A stretch of 18,595 bases of DNA from Alphaproteobacteria bacterium (GTDB taxonomy: Bacteria; Pseudomonadota; Alphaproteobacteria; SP197): positions 1 through 18,595 of the forward strand of contig JAJEBJ010000088.1 of assembly GCA_022822575.1 (NCBI GenBank), in the 5' to 3' direction. Below the pieces are notes generated by a model. The model did no database searches and was not told where the DNA came from. It saw only the letters and a program-made list of their open reading frames with translations. Below, one piece after another: positions 7,470 through 14,645 of the stretch. The translations under genes and the position numbers were made by a program. The first letter of the stretch is position 1. Each line of letters starts with the position of its first letter.

Positions 7470-8803
7470 TGCCATTCACGGTCGCCATCGTCGGCCGGCC
7501 CAACGTCGGCAAGTCCACGCTCTTCAATCGTCTGACCGGTCGGCGTGCGGCGCTGGTCGACCCGCAGCCGGGCGTCACGCGCGACCGCCGGGAGGGTGAG
7601 GGCAGGATCGGGCCCTTGACCTTTCGCCTCGTCGATACGGCGGGACTCGAGGACGCGGTGTCCGGAACCATGGCCGGACGCATGCGCGCGCAGACCGACG
7701 AGGCTCTCCATGAGGCTGACGTCCTGCTCTTCGTCATTGATGCGCGGCAGGGCGTGACAGCGCGCGACAGGCAGTTCGCCAGCGAATTGCGCAAGGCGGA
7801 AGCACCCGTGATCCTGGTGGCCAACAAGGCCGAGGCCCGTTCGGCGATGGCCGGGGTCTGGGATGCGTTCTCGCTGGGATTTGGTGACCCCGTCGCCGTT
7901 TCCGCCGAACACGGCGACGGCATGGCTGCCCTTCATGACGCCCTTGCCCACTATGCCCCGGCCGCTGACGGGGAAGGCACCGATGACGACGGGCACCGCC
8001 TGCGCCTGGCCATCGTCGGCCGCCCCAATGTCGGCAAGTCGACCCTCGTCAACTGCCTCCTTGGCAGCGAGCGCGTGATCACCGGGCCCGAACCGGGGCT
8101 GACACGTGATGCCATTGCCGCCCGCTGGACCTTCTGCGGACGCGAGATCGAACTCATCGACACCGCTGGTATCAGGCGCCGGTCGCGGAGGACGGAACGA
8201 GTCGAGAAACTCTCGGTGGCCGACAGTTTTGCGGCGATCCGCAAGGCGCACATCGTGGTCGTCGTGCTGGAGGTGCTTCAGGCGTTCGATCACCAGGATC
8301 TCGCCATTGTCGATTATGTCGAGCGCGAGGGACGCGGTCTCGTTGTCGTCATCAACAAGTGGGACCTTGCCGACGAGCCGCGAACGCTCAAGCCTGAACT
8401 GGGTCTGCGGCTTGCGGAACTTCTGCCTCAGGTGCGCGGCGCTCCGATGCTCACCATGAGCGCCGCCGATGGCAGGGGCGTGGATCAGCTCATGCCGGCG
8501 GTGGTGGGTGTCCAGGATCGCTGGACACGGCGCCTCGCCACGGCAGACCTCAACAAATGGCTTGCCGCGACGGTGGAGCGACACCCCCCGCCCGTGGTGA
8601 GGGGCGGAAGGGCGCGGTTGCGCTACGTGACCCAGATCGGATCACGACCCCCGACCCTGGCCGTCTTCGGCAGCAGACTGGCCGGCCTCCCGGACTCCTA
8701 CAGGCGCTACCTCGTCAATCGGCTGCGCCAGGACTTCGATCTGCCCGGAATTCCGCTCAGGGTGCGCTTCAGGTCGACTCGCAATCCCTATGCTGCCGGT
8801 TGA
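7469..8803 (+). CDS. der: Ribosome-assembly GTPase Der (EngA)
   Basis: Der is an essential double-GTPase for maturation of the 50S ribosomal subunit. The 444-aa product has two G domains. G domain 1 has P-loop GRPNVGKS at residues 9–16, DTAGLE and NKAE. G domain 2 has P-loop GRPNVGKS at 184–191, DTAGIRRRSRRTERVEKLSV and NKWD. A C-terminal KH-like domain (about 355–444) contains LRYVTQIGSRPPTLAVF and ends in GIPLRVRFRSTRNPY. It is somewhat shorter than E. coli Der (490) because the linker and tail are short, as is usual in Alphaproteobacteria. The start is GTG 7469, 4 bp after bamB, with no visible Shine-Dalgarno, so translation is probably coupled to bamB. Confidence 0.97.
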   Translation: MPFTVAIVGRPNVGKSTLFNRLTGRRAALVDPQPGVTRDRREGEGRIGPLTFRLVDTAGLEDAVSGTMAGRMRAQTDEALHEADVLLFVIDARQGVTARDRQFASELRKAEAPVILVANKAEARSAMAGVWDAFSLGFGDPVAVSAEHGDGMAALHDALAHYAPAADGEGTDDDGHRLRLAIVGRPNVGKSTLVNCLLGSERVITGPEPGLTRDAIAARWTFCGREIELIDTAGIRRRSRRTERVEKLSVADSFAAIRKAHIVVVVLEVLQAFDHQDLAIVDYVEREGRGLVVVINKWDLADEPRTLKPELGLRLAELLPQVRGAPMLTMSAADGRGVDQLMPAVVGVQDRWTRRLATADLNKWLAATVERHPPPVVRGGRARLRYVTQIGSRPPTLAVFGSRLAGLPDSYRRYLVNRLRQDFDLPGIPLRVRFRSTRNPYAAG

Positions 8804-8972
8804 GGCCCTCCCATCCATCGCCTCCGGATCGATCGCTTTCGATCGGCATTGCGAACTGCGGCAGGGGCGTCGATCTTCCGATTGAACCTGGAGTCTTGCG
8901 GGCGGACCTGTTCCGTGCGGGGTGACATGACGCCCGCCTGTCCGAGATGCTCGCACCATGATCGCCCGCCGT

Positions 8973-8995
8973 CCGACAAGAACAATTCCTGTCGG
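8973..8995. terminator. Candidate bidirectional terminator hairpin between convergent genes
   Basis: CCGACAAGAA (8973–8982) pairs with TTCCTGTCGG (8986–8995) over a CAA loop, 9 of 10 positions matching. It lies in the 235-bp gap between the ends of der (+) and the DUF5680 gene (−). Neither strand has a run of T after the stem, so intrinsic termination would be weak. A shorter perfect stem (CGATCG, CTTT loop) occurs at 8830–8845. Confidence 0.4.
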
Positions 8996-9038
8996 GCGCG
9001 ATCAGGGCTTCCGCTTGAAGAACTTCATGCAGAGTCCG

Positions 9039-9482
9039 TCAGCCGACGACTCCGCCATGGAAGATCATGCGGTAGACGGGCGTTTCGGCATAGGAGATGG
9101 TTTCGATTCCGCTGAAACGGGCGAGGGTGCCCTCGACGCTGTTGACGTAGCAATACGAACCGCGGACGAATTGAGCGGGGCCGCGCATCAGGTGAGTGCG
9201 GTCGGGTTGGCCCAGCACCTCGCGCTGGAAATCATAGATTTCTTCCATGGGCCGCAGGTCGGACACGATCTCGGCCATGTAGTTCTGCATCCAGACGACC
9301 GAGCCGTCGCGCCACACGATCTCGTGGCCGCCGTAGGGGTTGCCTCCTGCGTAGCGGTCGCGGTATCGCCAGTCTCCAGAGTCAAAGAGCATGTGCCAGG
9401 TTCCGTCGCCGACGTCGGTGCCGTCCGGGATCGCGTAGGTCTCGCGCCTGGCCACCACAAGGAAATCGATCAGGTCGTTCAC
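9039..9482 (-). CDS. DUF5680-like domain protein
   Basis: This is a 147-aa soluble protein with no signal or membrane segment. The order of motifs resembles the DUF5680 domain: LIDFLVVARRETYAIPDG near the N-terminus, then GDWRYRDRYAGGNPYGGHEI, VWRDGSVVWMQNYMAE, and a C-terminal part with FVRGSYCYVNSVEGTLARF and IETISYAETPVYRMIFHGG. The function of this domain is unknown; I recognise it from memory only, so the family name is moderately certain. GTG 9482 is chosen because GAGG lies 7 nt upstream and the FLV-A-R-TYA segment begins immediately after. It is downstream of the deacetylase gene on the same strand (114-bp gap) and may share its transcript. Confidence 0.72.
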   Translation of the reverse strand: MNDLIDFLVVARRETYAIPDGTDVGDGTWHMLFDSGDWRYRDRYAGGNPYGGHEIVWRDGSVVWMQNYMAEIVSDLRPMEEIYDFQREVLGQPDRTHLMRGPAQFVRGSYCYVNSVEGTLARFSGIETISYAETPVYRMIFHGGVVG

Positions 9483-9513
9483 GGTTCGCCTCGCAACATT
9501 CGGGACATTTCGT

Positions 9514-9600
9514 TCATCCAGCCGCGGCGCCTGACGCCTGCCCGCCGTGCATCAGATGCGGTTCCACCGCCAGGACGAGCGGCGCGTCGGGCGACATCAT
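9514..9600 (-). CDS. Possible 28-codon ORF coupled to the deacetylase stop
   Basis: ATG 9600 overlaps the deacetylase TGA (ATGA) and opens a short frame beginning MMSPDAPLVLAVEPHL and stopping at 9514–9516. A different frame through the same gap ends in WMNEMSRMLRGEP at a TGA that overlaps the DUF5680 GTG start (GTGA). Together these look like a small coupled gene or the remains of one broken by a frameshift. There is no homology I recognise; it may be chance. Confidence 0.2.
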   Translation of the reverse strand: MMSPDAPLVLAVEPHLMHGGQASGAAAG

Positions 9601-10490
9601 GCGCCGTTCCGCTCTTCGTCATGAAGCCTTCGCACGTGATCCGCCGCCTGTTCGCAGGTGCCCCACCAAACGCCGTTGCATGCCTGCATGCCACGCAACA
9701 AGCGTTCAAGCATGACGAGGCGTCCCGGACGCCCCATCAGGTTGGGATGAAATGTGGTCTGAAAAAGGCCGCCAAATCTTCGCAGACCGTCGAATTCCTC
9801 GCGCCAGATGGCTTCGGCCTCGGCTGCGCGTGCAAGGCTGCTGGTGCCGCCGCCGTGGAGCGAGGAACCGAACAGCGCCCAGTCGTCGAGCACCATGGAG
9901 ATCGGCAGTTCGACGAGCGTGCCGGCCGCGGTTTCCACCATGTGGGGCACATCCCGCTCCATCAGGCTGGCGTCGTAGGCCATGCCCATGGAGGCCATGA
10001 TCGACAGAGTCTGCTCCGTCACCCCCCAGCCCGGAGCGCTCCAGCCCCTGGGTTGTCGGCCCGTGATGCGCTGCAGGACTGCCGTTGCATGCCCGAAGAG
10101 GGCGCGTTCATCGGCCTCGGTCAGGCCGTAGACGTTCTCGTGCATGTAGCCATGGTGGGCGATCTCGTGTCCGTCGCCGACGATTGCCTCCATCACTCCT
10201 GGATGACGTTCGGCCACGTGGGCCGGAACGAAGAAGGTCCCGGGAACCCCGAGTTCTCGGTGCAGGTCCAGGATGCGCGGCATTGCCGTCGTCAACCCGT
10301 AGGCCGCCTCGGATATCGCCGCGACATGGTTGACGACGCTGCGATCCGAGGCCATCGGCCCCGCCTCGCCGTCGACGTGCCACGCGATGATCACGCCGCA
10401 GTCGGCACCGTCCGGCCACGCGAGGTTCGCCAGGGGGCGGAAGGTCAGGTCGGGATAGGAGGGAGGACTGAGATCGATCATGTCATGCAT
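9597..10490 (-). CDS. Polysaccharide deacetylase (NodB domain, HpPgdA/PuuE-like)
   Basis: This is a 297-aa cytoplasmic-type NodB-fold hydrolase without signal peptide. Visible motifs are AWHVDGEAG (residues 36–44, motif 1), LGVPGTFFVPAHVAERHP (about 80–97), the metal-binding H-x3-H in GHEIAHHGYMHEN (His113 and His117), GWSAPGWGVTEQTL (motif 3), and near the C-terminus FHPNLMGRPGRLVMLERLL. That last pattern is typical of the HpPgdA/PuuE-like subgroup. Such enzymes remove acyl or formyl groups from N-acyl or cyclic amide substrates; the substrate here is not known. The first metal/catalytic position, usually Asp in D-x-D, is His38, with Asp40 retained. ATG 10490 was chosen (ATG 10481 also possible); the longer open frame upstream is not protein-like. 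It lies between the lyase and DUF5680 genes. Confidence 0.87.
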   Translation of the reverse strand: MHDMIDLSPPSYPDLTFRPLANLAWPDGADCGVIIAWHVDGEAGPMASDRSVVNHVAAISEAAYGLTTAMPRILDLHRELGVPGTFFVPAHVAERHPGVMEAIVGDGHEIAHHGYMHENVYGLTEADERALFGHATAVLQRITGRQPRGWSAPGWGVTEQTLSIMASMGMAYDASLMERDVPHMVETAAGTLVELPISMVLDDWALFGSSLHGGGTSSLARAAEAEAIWREEFDGLRRFGGLFQTTFHPNLMGRPGRLVMLERLLRGMQACNGVWWGTCEQAADHVRRLHDEERNGA

Positions 10491-10568
10491 CCGACAGGAA
10501 TGGGTCTGCACACAACGTAGCCACGTTTGCATGGAGATGCCCAGCCCGCATCTCGAGGGAGCGTCCCG

Positions 10569-10585
10569 CAGGGCCACTGGCCCTG
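10569..10585. other. Perfect GC-rich hairpin between lyase and deacetylase genes
   Basis: CAGGGCC-ACT-GGCCCTG forms a 7-bp perfect stem with a 3-nt loop. On the minus strand it lies 101 bp after the lyase stop and 78 bp before the deacetylase start. There is no U-run, so it may be a weak terminator, an RNA-stabilising structure or a protein site. A second, weaker stem (GGGGCTT with AAGCCTC, one G-U pair) is at 10599–10620. Confidence 0.35.
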
Positions 10586-10686
10586 CTCACAGCACCTCGG
10601 GGCTTCGTGGAGAAAGCCTCGGGAAGTCCCCCGATTGGATTCCATCGGCCGCTTTGTTCGACTCGACGCCTTCATGTGACGGTTGC

Positions 10687-12156
10687 TCAAATCAACGCCG
10701 CCATCTGGCCGCGGCCGATGGCTGCCTCGGAGTAGCTTGCTTTCAGCCGTCTGATGGCCTCGCCGAGTTCGCCAACGCCGTGTTGATCGAATTGCGGGAC
10801 AATCGTATCGAGCGCTTCGTAGAGCCCGGCGAGGCGCGGCGGCGGGAGGCGTTGCGAGAGACGAAAGGCCTGTATGACGGCGATGGAGAGTGTTGCCAGC
10901 GAGGCATCCGCGGCATCGGCGACATCGAGGTGCCGTTCGAAGGCCAGGAAGACCGGAGCCGCGACATCCGATTGTCCTCCGCCGGGATCCTCCAGACCGG
11001 TCGGGAGTACCGCCGGCACCGCAGCCTGCCGTGCTCTCTCCGCGTGGCTCGTCTGTGACCAGGCGATGAACTCCGTGTTAATCACCCCGGAATCGGCAGG
11101 CACCAGCAACTTCGGCAGACCGAATGGCACGCCATCGAGCAGCCGCCAGGTCTGCTTCGCCGCGAGCGCGCAGATGTCAGCTCCGGCGACGTTCAGCATG
11201 TCGATGGCGCGGCTGGCCTGATGATTGTGAAAGCCACCCGTCGAAATCGCGCGGCCGTGCGGATATCCGGGCTCGGGCGGCAGATAGACCGGATTGTGCG
11301 CGATTGACCGGAGCGAGTGCCCGGCCGTTTCCTGTGCGCCCCGAATCGTGCGCGCGGCCGTCGCCAGGACGGTGGGAACGATCCTCCAGCTCACGGGCGC
11401 CTGGTGCGGAAGCCTTCCCGACTCCGGGACGTCGGTGAGGTGCGCGTTCAATCGCTGCAACACGTCGCGGTGATCCGGATCGGCGGTGAGGCCCTGCAGG
11501 CTGGGGTCGTACATATCGAGCGGCGCGGCCACGGCCTCGATGGCGAGAGCAAGGATCCGCTCCGCCAGGCGAAGCCGTCTTGCCGCTGTGAGTGCGGCGT
11601 CGGTCACGAATGCTGTGGCGCAGGGCGATCCGTTGTAGAGCGACATCAACTCGCCGGTGGCAAGCTCGACATCGTCAAGTTCCGGATAGAGCCAGCTCAA
11701 CGGCATGACTTCACCGGGTCCGGTGGCACCGTCGAGAGGTATCGAGGGCGTCGGTTGAGAGAGCAGCCCAGCGACCCACTCGGCGGTTGCGACGCGAACT
11801 CTGCCGTGACCTTCGATGTAGCTCGCCACGCGAGCGAGCAGCACCAGACGGACCGCGTGCTCGGGCACCCATCGATTGCCATTTCCGAACTTCCGTGGAG
11901 CCCACAGTCTCTGCGAACTCGCCAGCGCCTTCTGATCCTCTTGGGAGAGCGGCGTCTTGGCTCGTGTGCCCGGTGCTGCCGTGGATCCGTACACGAACCC
12001 GGCACTGTCGCTCGCCAGGAGCCGCTCGAACGCTGCCCTGCACTCTCCCATGCGCGCCCTGGCGCGATCCGACAGGGCGATCCCGGCATTCCTGAAGCCT
12101 ACCTCCCAAGCCGTGTCGAGCGTCACGTCGTCCAGGGAGTGCAAGGTCACGATCAT
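10687..12156 (-). CDS. Divergent aromatic amino acid lyase (HAL/PAL fold), canonical MIO triad not conserved
   Basis: The 489-aa protein has the landmarks of the histidine/phenylalanine ammonia-lyase superfamily in the right order. These are VYGSTAAPGTRA (Tyr56, like HAL Tyr53); an ARVASYIEGHGRVR helix; LDGATGPGEVMPLSWL at the cofactor site; SLYNGSPCATA (Asn175, like the NGT motif); HSLRSIAHNPVY (Arg283, like YSLR-x-PQ); STGGFHNHQASRAIDML (like SGNFHGEP); and GGGQSDVAAPVFLAF (like NQEDHVSM). The triad Ala-Ser-Gly that cyclises to the MIO electrophile reads Ala144-Thr145-Gly146, followed by an unusual Pro-Gly-Glu. The segment from there to the NG motif is about 22 residues shorter than in HAL, and the HAL Glu414 position seems to be Ser396. 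It may be a lyase with altered chemistry, or not a lyase at all. ATG 12156 was chosen; no clear ribosome-binding site. No hut-type neighbours are present. Confidence 0.8.
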   Translation of the reverse strand: MIVTLHSLDDVTLDTAWEVGFRNAGIALSDRARARMGECRAAFERLLASDSAGFVYGSTAAPGTRAKTPLSQEDQKALASSQRLWAPRKFGNGNRWVPEHAVRLVLLARVASYIEGHGRVRVATAEWVAGLLSQPTPSIPLDGATGPGEVMPLSWLYPELDDVELATGELMSLYNGSPCATAFVTDAALTAARRLRLAERILALAIEAVAAPLDMYDPSLQGLTADPDHRDVLQRLNAHLTDVPESGRLPHQAPVSWRIVPTVLATAARTIRGAQETAGHSLRSIAHNPVYLPPEPGYPHGRAISTGGFHNHQASRAIDMLNVAGADICALAAKQTWRLLDGVPFGLPKLLVPADSGVINTEFIAWSQTSHAERARQAAVPAVLPTGLEDPGGGQSDVAAPVFLAFERHLDVADAADASLATLSIAVIQAFRLSQRLPPPRLAGLYEALDTIVPQFDQHGVGELGEAIRRLKASYSEAAIGRGQMAALI

Positions 12157-12405
12157 GCGTCTATCAAACGGCTAACCTGTGGTCGCTGTAGTATCACCCG
12201 GGTGCATGGGCCGCCAGACTGACACGCCTTCGATCGCACCGCACCTGCGCGATGGCGTGGTTCCGTGTGTGGTCGGATTGCCAGGAGATCGACGGTTCGC
12301 AACTCTCTTGTGCCAGTTTCGACTTGACCCAGAGGCAGCAGACGTCTCGACGTTTGCCAGTGAACCATGACCTCAGTTTCCGCCCAGGAAAGCGACGTTC
12401 TCCAG

Positions 12406-13161
12406 CTACAAGGTGCCGGACGAGCCTGCCTCCCGTGTGTGAGCGGCGACGATCCGGGCGCCGTTCAGTGTCCAGTCGGGCATGGCCATGGAGATGAAGG
12501 TCTCGACGACGCACGACGGCTCGTCGAGAGACTCCGGGTTCTCGCCCGGAAAGGCGCGGGCCCGCATGGCTGTGCGCAGCACTCCCGGATCGACGAGGTT
12601 GGCCTTAAGCTCCGTCTTCGCCAGTTCTCCCGCCCAGCATGTCACCAGGGCTTCGAGAGCTGCCTTGGTGGCCGCGTAGGCGGCCCAGTAGGGCGGAAGT
12701 GAGGCCGTGACCCCGGACGTCACGAAGATGGCACGGCCTGACGGCGACTGCCTGAGAAGCGGATCCATGGCGCGGATCAGACGCCAGTTGGCCGTCAGGT
12801 TGACATCCAGGGAGCGCTGCCAGTCCTGCGGCGCGATGTGGTGGGCCGGAGAGAGAGCAGTGAGGAGGGCCGCGTTGCCGACGAGGACGTCAAGTCTGCC
12901 ATATCGATCGAAAAGCGCTCCGCCCAGGCGGTCGACGGCCTCTCCATCGGCAAGGTCGAGAGGCACCAGGACCGGGGTGAGGCCGCCACCGGCGCGGATC
13001 GCGTCGTCGACCTCCTCGAGACCGCCAGTCGTGCGTGCTACGAGGACCAGGCGTGCACCCTCTGCGGCAAAGCCTCTCGCCACGGCTGCGCCAAGGCCTC
13101 GAGAGGCGCCGGTCACCAGGGCAATGCGTCCGTCGAGTCGTCCGCCCGCAGGTTCGGTCAT
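12406..13161 (-). CDS. Short-chain dehydrogenase/reductase (SDR)
   Basis: This is a 251-aa classical SDR, an NAD(P)-dependent cytoplasmic oxidoreductase of unknown substrate. The nucleotide-binding TGASRGLG is at residues 17–24. LVPLDLAD matches the adenine-ring contact region, and VGNAALL corresponds to the NNAG motif (Asn-Ala-Ala here). The catalytic Ser is in IFVTSGVTAS and the YxxxK in AAYAATKAAL. LVDPGVLRTAMRA matches the usual PG motif before the substrate lid. ATG 13161 follows the purF stop by one base (TGACATG), so it is the last gene of the cvpA–purF–SDR unit; the longer upstream open frame is antisense-like filler within purF. An SDR downstream of purF is common in Alphaproteobacteria, but its role there is not known to me. 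Confidence 0.9.
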   Translation of the reverse strand: MTEPAGGRLDGRIALVTGASRGLGAAVARGFAAEGARLVLVARTTGGLEEVDDAIRAGGGLTPVLVPLDLADGEAVDRLGGALFDRYGRLDVLVGNAALLTALSPAHHIAPQDWQRSLDVNLTANWRLIRAMDPLLRQSPSGRAIFVTSGVTASLPPYWAAYAATKAALEALVTCWAGELAKTELKANLVDPGVLRTAMRARAFPGENPESLDEPSCVVETFISMAMPDWTLNGARIVAAHTREAGSSGTL

Positions 13162-13162
13162 G

Positions 13163-14629
13163 TCACAGGGATTCGTAGTGGAACGAGAGCTGATTCGCCT
13201 CGTAGCCGCCGTCCCGGTCAACCAGGGGAATGGGATAGTGACCGGTCAGGCAGGCATCGCAGTACTGGGGTTTCGCGGCATCGCGTCCCTCCTTGTGTCC
13301 GGTTGCCCGGTAGAGGCCGTCGGCCGTGATGAAGGCGAGGCTGTCCACGCCGAGGAATGCCGCAATCTCGTCGACACTGAACCGCGAAGCCAGCAGTTCA
13401 TCACGCGAAGGTGTGTCGACACCGTAGAAACACGAATGAGTGTTCGGTGGGCTGGCGATGCGCATGTGAACCTCGCGGGCGCCGCAGTCCCGGACCATGG
13501 AGACGATCTTCGTCGAAGTCGTGCCGCGGACGATGGAATCGTCAATGAGGACAACGCGCTTGCCCGAAAGTTCCACGCGATTGGCATTGTGCTTCAGCTT
13601 GACACCGAAATGGCGGATGTTCTGGCCGGGTTCAATGAAGGTACGGCCGACATAGTGGTTGCGGATGATGCCGAAGGTCAGCGGCAGGCCGGACTGTTCC
13701 GCAAATCCGAGTGCCGCCGGCGTCCCGGAATCGGGGACCGGCACCACGACATCGACGTCAGCCGGACTTTCCTTCGCCAGTTCGGCGCCGGTCCGCCGCC
13801 GGATCGTGTAGGCTGAATGGCCCTCGACCCGGCTGTCGGGCCGCGAGAAATAGATGTACTCGAAGATGCAGAACCGGCTTCGGCGGGGCGGAAAGGGGTG
13901 GTACGAGGTCAGGCCCGCCGCATCGATGACGATGAGTTCACCGGGTTCCACGTCCCGTACGAATGTGGCCCCCATGATATCGAGGGCACAGGTTTCGGAA
14001 GCGAGGACGAAGGCGTCTCCCAGGCGGCCAAGCACGAGAGGGCGCACACCGAGGGCATCCCTCACTCCGATCATGGCCTCGTTGGTGAGCGCCACCAGAG
14101 AATAGGCGCCGACAACCTGTTTCAGGGCATCGATCAGCCGGTCCGGAATGGTGGCATGCGTCGACAGCGCCACAAGGTGGACGATGGTCTCCGTGTCGGA
14201 CGTCGACTGGAAAATGGCTCCCTTGCGCACCAGTCTGTCGCGCACCTGGTTCGCGTTGGTCAGATTGCCGTTGTGGGCAACCGCCAGGCCGCCCTGGTCG
14301 GTCTCGACGAAGATGGGCTGCACATTGCGGAGCAGTGTTCCACCAGTGGTCGCATAGCGGTTGTGTCCGATGGCGGAACGGCCCGTCAGTGCGCCGACAT
14401 TGGCGCTGTTCGAGAAGATCTCCGACACCAGGCCAAGGTTGCGGTGGACATGAAACTGGGAACCGTCGAAGGAGACGATGCCGGCGGATTCCTGCCCGCG
14501 ATGTTGAAGGGCATGCAGACCGAGCACCGTGTGCGCCGCTGCATCCTCGGCTCCGAAGATACCGAAGACACCACACTCCTCGTGCAACCTGTCGTCATCG
14601 AAGGGGTGCCGCGGCAGGAATCGGGTCAC
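13163..14629 (-). CDS. purF: Amidophosphoribosyltransferase (glutamine PRPP amidotransferase)
   Basis: PurF catalyses the first committed step of purine synthesis (PRPP plus glutamine to phosphoribosylamine). The 488-aa product has an N-terminal class II amidotransferase domain with the nucleophile in LHEECGVFGIFG. It is preceded by 18 residues, so processing to expose Cys19 is expected. LQHRGQESAGI is also in this domain. The C-terminal phosphoribosyltransferase domain has the PRPP site VVLIDDSIVRGTTSTKIV. Four Cys in CIFEYIYFSRPDS, HSCFYGVDTPSR and YCDACLTGHYP match the [4Fe-4S] ligands of the Bacillus-type enzyme. GTG 14629 is chosen: AAGGG lies about 9–10 nt upstream and it falls 16 bp after cvpA; the open frame extends further but inside cvpA. 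The stop is adjacent to the SDR start. Confidence 0.97.
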   Translation of the reverse strand: MTRFLPRHPFDDDRLHEECGVFGIFGAEDAAAHTVLGLHALQHRGQESAGIVSFDGSQFHVHRNLGLVSEIFSNSANVGALTGRSAIGHNRYATTGGTLLRNVQPIFVETDQGGLAVAHNGNLTNANQVRDRLVRKGAIFQSTSDTETIVHLVALSTHATIPDRLIDALKQVVGAYSLVALTNEAMIGVRDALGVRPLVLGRLGDAFVLASETCALDIMGATFVRDVEPGELIVIDAAGLTSYHPFPPRRSRFCIFEYIYFSRPDSRVEGHSAYTIRRRTGAELAKESPADVDVVVPVPDSGTPAALGFAEQSGLPLTFGIIRNHYVGRTFIEPGQNIRHFGVKLKHNANRVELSGKRVVLIDDSIVRGTTSTKIVSMVRDCGAREVHMRIASPPNTHSCFYGVDTPSRDELLASRFSVDEIAAFLGVDSLAFITADGLYRATGHKEGRDAAKPQYCDACLTGHYPIPLVDRDGGYEANQLSFHYESL

Positions 14630-14645
14630 ATCTGTCGGCCCTTGT

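Noticed and set aside
8958..10520. A 520-codon open frame on the + strand
   Set aside because: It runs antisense through the DUF5680 and deacetylase genes, both of which have clear family motifs; its own product has no recognisable domain and the long opening follows from high GC content.
12157..12405. Small open frames on both strands in the gap between lyase and SDR genes
   Set aside because: They overlap one another, have no start signals or recognisable motifs, and I see no tRNA, transposase remnant or strong hairpin; treated as non-coding.
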